Origin: an uncultured Planctomycetaceae bacterium
GTDB taxonomy: Bacteria > Planctomycetota > Planctomycetia > Pirellulales > JACPPG01
Direction: 5' to 3'
DNA: 8,273 bases
Assembly (NCBI GenBank): GCA_945957305.1
Contig: CAMFLN010000101.1
Location: 1-8,273, forward strand
Shown: positions 5,101 through 8,273 of the stretch, in pieces
How positions within the stretch are numbered: position 1 is the first letter of the stretch
How the letters are laid out: every line of letters starts with the position of its first letter
The notes under the pieces: generated by a model
The model's input: the letters and a program-made list of their open reading frames with translations, nothing else
What the model was told of the DNA's origin: nothing
Database searches by the model: none
Position numbers and translations under genes: made by a program

Positions 5101-8100
5101 CGTCGCGGCGGGCACGCCTGAGGAGGTCGCCAAGGTCAAAGCTTCTTACACGGGTCGGGCGATCAAGCCGATCTTGGACCGCAAGGGGGAGCCGGACCAT
5201 GCGGCGCTTAAGTCAGCCTCTGCCAAGCGCGTTCCCGTGGAATCGGCCACCCACATCAAGGTGCGGGGCGCGAAGCAGCACAACCTGAAGGATGTCGACG
5301 TAGAAATCCCGCGCGACGCCATGACCGTTTGCTGCGGTCCTAGCGGCAGCGGCAAAAGCTCTCTGGCCATGGACACCGTCTACGCCGAAGGGCAGCGGCG
5401 CTACGTCGAGAGCCTCAGCTCGTACGCACGACAATTCGTTGGCCAGATGCAGAAGCCGCAGCTGGAACATATCGAGGGGCTTTCGCCGGCCATCGCTATT
5501 GAGCAGAAGCACCTCGGTCATACGCCGCGTTCGACCGTGGGGACCGTGACCGAGATCTACGACTTTATCCGCATTCTGTTCGCGCGGCTGGGGCAGCCAT
5601 TTTGCCCCGATTGCGAAATTCCGATCGGCACGCAAACCTCCGATGAGATCATCGACAAAGTGATGGCCAACCCGGCCGGCACCAAGCTGTACCTGATGGC
5701 GCCGCTGGAGATCAATGTCGGCGAAAAGTATGAAACGCTGTGGGACGAGATGCGCGCGGCCGGCTACCAGCGGATGCGCGTCGACGGCCAGACTTATCCG
5801 ATCGATCAACCGCCGACGATTGACCGCCGGCGCAAACACTCGGTCGAAGTCGTGGTCGATCGCGCGACGATTCGCCCCGAAGCGCGCTCGCGCATTGCCG
5901 ACAGCGTGGAAAGCGCTTTGTCGCTGGGGCGCGGCATTTTGCACATCGCTTACGCAGCGGACGACGTGCCAGAGAATCGCTGGCGGACCGAGATTTTCAG
6001 CCAGCATTTTGCTTGCGACCGCTGCGGCCGCAGCTTCGAACAGCTGACGCCCCACAGTTTTTCGTTCAATAGCGCCCTGGGCTGGTGCCAGGCGTGCGAA
6101 GGGCTGGGCACGCAAACCGGCGCCAACACCTCGGCCCTTCTGCACGATCCAAAACTGACGCTCAAGGAAGGCGCCGTGGCCCTGTGGCCCGGTGTCGAAA
6201 ACAAGCTATTTCAGCACATGTTGGCCGCGCTCTCGCAACAGACGGGCGTGCCGATTGATGTACCGTACGAACAGCTTCCCGCGCGCCAGCGGCGCACGGT
6301 CCTGCATGGGACAGGCGAAGCGTGGATCGATGTGCCGGCCCCCGGCGCCAAGAAAAACGCCCGCCCGTTGTTTCGCTTTCAATACAAAGGACTCTACCCG
6401 GCGCTGGAAGAGGCCTCGCGCTTGTCGACCGCGATGCGTTCCCGCCTTGACCACCTGGTCGACGAAGTCGAATGTTCGACCTGCGCCGGCAGCCGCTTGC
6501 GCGACGACGCTTCGGCCGTGCGGCTGCGCGGCGAAACGATCGACGATGTCTGCCGCAAACCGCTCGGCGAACTGCTCCGACAGTTCAACGACTGGAAGCC
6601 GACCGCCGCAGAACGCAAAATCGCCGGCGAGCTCGTGCGCGAAGTGCGCAACCGACTGCAATTCCTGGTCGACGTCGGGCTCGAATATCTTACGCTCAAT
6701 CGCGCGGCTCCCACGCTCTCGGGCGGCGAGGCGCAGCGCATTCGACTGGCCAGCCAGGTAGGGAGCGGCCTGACGGGCGTTCTGTACGTGCTCGACGAGC
6801 CGACGATCGGTCTGCACCCGCGCGACAATCGCCGACTGCTGGGCGCACTGCTGCGGTTACGCGATCTAGGCAACACGCTGCTTTTGGTCGAACACGATCG
6901 CGAAGTAATTGCCGGCGCCGATTGCTTGCTCGACTTTGGGCCGCGCGCTGGTGAACATGGCGGCAACATCGTGGCCCGCGGCGCGCCCGCGCAAGTTTCA
7001 CAAGTCAAGACTTCGGTCACTGGTCCGTACCTTTCGGGCACGAAAGCGATCCCCGTGCCGACGAATCGCCGTCTGACCGTGCGGGCCGAAACCGCGCCGC
7101 CCGCAGCCGACACGCCCAACGCCAAGAAGAAGAACAAAAGCAAAGCGCCCACCGCCAAGAGTGTCGCGCGAAAGGCGAAGTCCGCTACAGGTGGCACAAG
7201 CCATTTCGATTGGGTTCCGCCTGGCGGGGGTTGGCTCGAAATCATTGGCGCCCGGCACAACAACCTCCGCAATGTCGATGTGCGGATTCCCCTTGGCGCC
7301 CTGACGGCCGTGACAGGCGTCAGCGGCAGCGGCAAAAGTTCGCTCGTCGAGGATGTACTCTACAACGCGCTCGCGCGGATTTTGCATCGCTCGACCAATC
7401 TTGCCGCGCCGCATGATGCGATTCGCGGTGTCGAGATGATCAATAAGGTCATCCGCGTCGATCAGCAACCGCTGGGCAACACGCCGACGTCGAATCCGGC
7501 TACGTACACCGGCGTCTTCGAGCTGATTCGTTCGCTCTACGCTGAATTGCCCGACGCCAAACTGCGTGGCTACACGCCTCGCCGTTTCAGCTTTAATGTG
7601 CCGGGCGGGCGCTGCGAAAAATGCGAAGGGAACGGCCAGCTGCGCATCGAAATGCATTTCCTGCCCGACGTGTGGGTCGAATGCGACGAATGCCGTGGCC
7701 GGCGCTACAACGCCGAGACGCTGGGCGTGCTCTTCCACGGCCACTCGATCTCGGACGTCCTCGACATGCCGTGCGGGCGCGCGTTGGAACTATTCAAGAA
7801 CATTCCCAAGATTCGCCGCGTGCTTGAAACGCTCTGCGACGTGGGGCTCGATTATCTGCGATTGGGCCAATCAGCGCCGACCCTCTCGGGCGGCGAAGCG
7901 CAGCGCGTCAAGCTGGCGGCCGAGCTCGCGCGCCCCGACACGGGGCAAACGCTCTACCTGCTCGACGAACCAACGACGGGCTTGCACTTCGATGATCTAG
8001 CCCGGTTGCTCGACGTGCTCAATCGACTCGTCGACCTCGGCAACACCGTTGTCGTGATCGAGCATAATCTGGACGTCATTAAGACGGCCGATTGGCTGAT

Positions 8101-8273
8101 CGACATGGGTCCCGAGGCCGGCGACGAAGGGGGACGCGTGGTTGTGGCAGGCACGCCCGAGCAGGTCGTGGAGCATGCGAAAGCGGCAGCGCCCACCAAG
8201 GGTAAACGTGCCACGGCGCAGCCACGCGGCGACCTGTTGCGCTCGCATACTGGTGAGATGCTCGCGCCGGTGC
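2189..8273 (+). CDS. uvrA: Double-length (tandem) UvrA, excinuclease ABC subunit A; 3' end beyond window
   Basis: UvrA recognises bulky DNA damage with UvrB in cytoplasmic nucleotide excision repair and is a DNA-binding ABC-type ATPase. This frame runs unbroken for 2028 codons and ends, still open, in ...EMLAPV, close to a normal UvrA C-terminus. Module 1 is about residues 1-996, the linker 997-1021 and module 2 about 1022 onward; each is a full UvrA. Walker A (G-x-SGSGKS) lies at 33-40, 697-704, 1050-1057 and 1710-1717. The LSGGE signature lies at 545, 886, 1510 and 1899. Walker B DEP lies at 571-573, 913-915, 1536-1538 and 1926-1928. VEH/IEH H-loops follow each. Zinc modules: C291/294/315/318 and C1276/1279/1300/1303 (Zn1), CxxC at 454/457 and 1429/1432, and C796/799/819/822 and C1809/1812/1832/1835 (Zn3). 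Insertions are a charged loop (242-281) and a Lys-rich linker (about 1641-1670). ATG 2189 is the only start after the in-frame TGA at 2162; no Shine-Dalgarno is seen. Fused UvrA is known in Chlamydia and planctomycetes. Confidence 0.97.
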   Translation, partial: MAAADIVIKGAREHNLRSVDLTLPRNQLICLTGVSGSGKSSLAFDTLYAEGQRRYIESLSSFARQFLGQMPKPDVEAISGLSPSISISQKSSGQNPRSTVGTITEIYDYLRVLYARTGLGHCPKCARPITAQTREQILARIGTLPPGTKFAVLAPLIRGQKGEYRDLFVDLIKQGFVRARVDGRTVPLSDDLRLDRQMRHNIEVVVDRLTASPDGRARLAEAVELALKLGQGNLVIAVEAGEGKTSTAPTNPDLEEEPADEEGPARHRRKKTAAAPTVASDDIYLSAHYACTHCGLSFEPPSPQLFSFNSPQGMCTSCDGLGEVYTFDPDRLIPDRTKSFKQGAVEIIGNWRDLGRWRRHIYAGVAETLEHQLGLEAGQILDTPWQDLDPALAKQLLWGTGDLHITFTWRHGPGGHKYGGHYTGIIPDLLSKYRSSQSGMQRRQLEKYMRVVGCVACAGARLNEQARMVTLTTRHPNFAAQPGRSLTEICALSIAEAADFFSELDLDPTRQLIAAEVLKEIRGRLGFLLNVGLEYLTLARTAPTLSGGESQRIRLAGQIGCGLVGVLYILDEPSIGLHPRDNDRLLGTLAQLRDLGNTVVVVEHDEDTMRASDVIIDFGPGPGVRGGEVVAMGAPEKIAAEPRSLTGQYLSGKQKIEIPAHRRAPGENWLKIIGAAHNNLKDVDVEIPLGTLVCVTGVSGSGKSSLVSDILVEALRRDLNGGEGEPGKHKAIEGLEHLDKLIAIDQSPIGRTPRSNPATYIKVFDDIRKLYCQLHEAKTRGYKEGRFSFNVEGGRCEACEGNGSNRLEMDFLADVWVTCPVCQGHRFNRETLQIRFKGKSIADVLEMDVQQALQHFENIPAVSHKLQTLHDVGLDYLKLGQPSPTLSGGEAQRIKLARELVKKSTGRTLYLLDEPTTGLHFADIHMLLKVLHDFVEAGNTVLVVEHNLDVIKTADWLIDMGPEGGAGGGRLVAAGTPEEVAKVKASYTGRAIKPILDRKGEPDHAALKSASAKRVPVESATHIKVRGAKQHNLKDVDVEIPRDAMTVCCGPSGSGKSSLAMDTVYAEGQRRYVESLSSYARQFVGQMQKPQLEHIEGLSPAIAIEQKHLGHTPRSTVGTVTEIYDFIRILFARLGQPFCPDCEIPIGTQTSDEIIDKVMANPAGTKLYLMAPLEINVGEKYETLWDEMRAAGYQRMRVDGQTYPIDQPPTIDRRRKHSVEVVVDRATIRPEARSRIADSVESALSLGRGILHIAYAADDVPENRWRTEIFSQHFACDRCGRSFEQLTPHSFSFNSALGWCQACEGLGTQTGANTSALLHDPKLTLKEGAVALWPGVENKLFQHMLAALSQQTGVPIDVPYEQLPARQRRTVLHGTGEAWIDVPAPGAKKNARPLFRFQYKGLYPALEEASRLSTAMRSRLDHLVDEVECSTCAGSRLRDDASAVRLRGETIDDVCRKPLGELLRQFNDWKPTAAERKIAGELVREVRNRLQFLVDVGLEYLTLNRAAPTLSGGEAQRIRLASQVGSGLTGVLYVLDEPTIGLHPRDNRRLLGALLRLRDLGNTLLLVEHDREVIAGADCLLDFGPRAGEHGGNIVARGAPAQVSQVKTSVTGPYLSGTKAIPVPTNRRLTVRAETAPPAADTPNAKKKNKSKAPTAKSVARKAKSATGGTSHFDWVPPGGGWLEIIGARHNNLRNVDVRIPLGALTAVTGVSGSGKSSLVEDVLYNALARILHRSTNLAAPHDAIRGVEMINKVIRVDQQPLGNTPTSNPATYTGVFELIRSLYAELPDAKLRGYTPRRFSFNVPGGRCEKCEGNGQLRIEMHFLPDVWVECDECRGRRYNAETLGVLFHGHSISDVLDMPCGRALELFKNIPKIRRVLETLCDVGLDYLRLGQSAPTLSGGEAQRVKLAAELARPDTGQTLYLLDEPTTGLHFDDLARLLDVLNRLVDLGNTVVVIEHNLDVIKTADWLIDMGPEAGDEGGRVVVAGTPEQVVEHAKAAAPTKGKRATAQPRGDLLRSHTGEMLAPV

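Noticed and set aside
3377..5200. Long open frame (607 codons) on the minus strand
   Set aside because: It lies wholly antisense to uvrA. Its product is an Arg/Ala/Asp-rich sequence with no recognisable domain, typical of the complement of GC-rich, codon-biased coding DNA.
5213..6145. Minus-strand frame of 310 codons, and similar ones at 2654-3373, 6206-6817, 6394-7335 and 6998-7744
   Set aside because: All are antisense shadows of uvrA, whose own frame has unbroken family motifs across these intervals.
7457..7510. Module 2 as a decayed, inactive UvrA copy
   Set aside because: Despite loop changes, every ATPase motif and both Zn1 and Zn3 cysteine sets of module 2 are intact, which argues for maintained function.

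Overview
The window is GC-rich bacterial DNA. Its main content is one very large, 3'-truncated gene for a double-length UvrA, the DNA-damage-recognition ATPase of nucleotide excision repair. Two complete UvrA modules are fused head to tail in one reading frame of at least 2028 codons. Tandem UvrA proteins of this kind are known in the PVC group (Chlamydia has a fused UvrA of about 1800 residues, and planctomycetes have even longer ones). Together with weak or absent Shine-Dalgarno sites, TACAAT-type -10 boxes and lineage-type small membrane proteins, this suggests a planctomycete, perhaps Pirellulales-like. The assignment is an inference from sequence character, not a database match.

Layout. 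Positions 1-15 are a perfect palindromic repeat at the window edge. Positions 138-528 (minus strand) hold a small membrane-anchored protein gene that appears broken by a one-base frameshift: an N-terminal transmembrane segment (442-528) in one frame and a soluble domain (138-392, open up to about 489) in another. Positions 529-821 are a divergent intergenic stretch with only a weak small-ORF candidate. Positions 822-1661 (plus) encode a 279-residue protein with one transmembrane helix and no recognised function. Positions 1718-1852 (plus) encode a 44-residue membrane miniprotein with a TACAAT box six bases before its ATG, so it may be leaderless. Positions 1853-2188 form a 336-base leader region before uvrA, with a good promoter candidate, an inverted pair of GTTC-N5-GTTC motifs, a GCGTTC-tt-GAACGC palindrome and a REP-like hairpin. 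From 2189 to the window end lies uvrA.

How the parts work together. The giant UvrA would load UvrB onto damaged DNA. All four nucleotide-binding domains look catalytically intact (Walker A Lys, LSGGE signature, Walker B DEP and H-loop His all present), so neither module is a decayed copy. The modules nevertheless differ in the UvrB-binding domain and in one conserved loop of the second nucleotide-binding domain, which hints at division of labour. The small membrane proteins upstream share no visible functional link with uvrA and are probably separate transcription units. I see no tRNA, rRNA, CRISPR array, transposase or phage gene. The best candidates for something undescribed are the module asymmetry within the fused UvrA, the possible operator in the uvrA leader, and the leaderless miniprotein.
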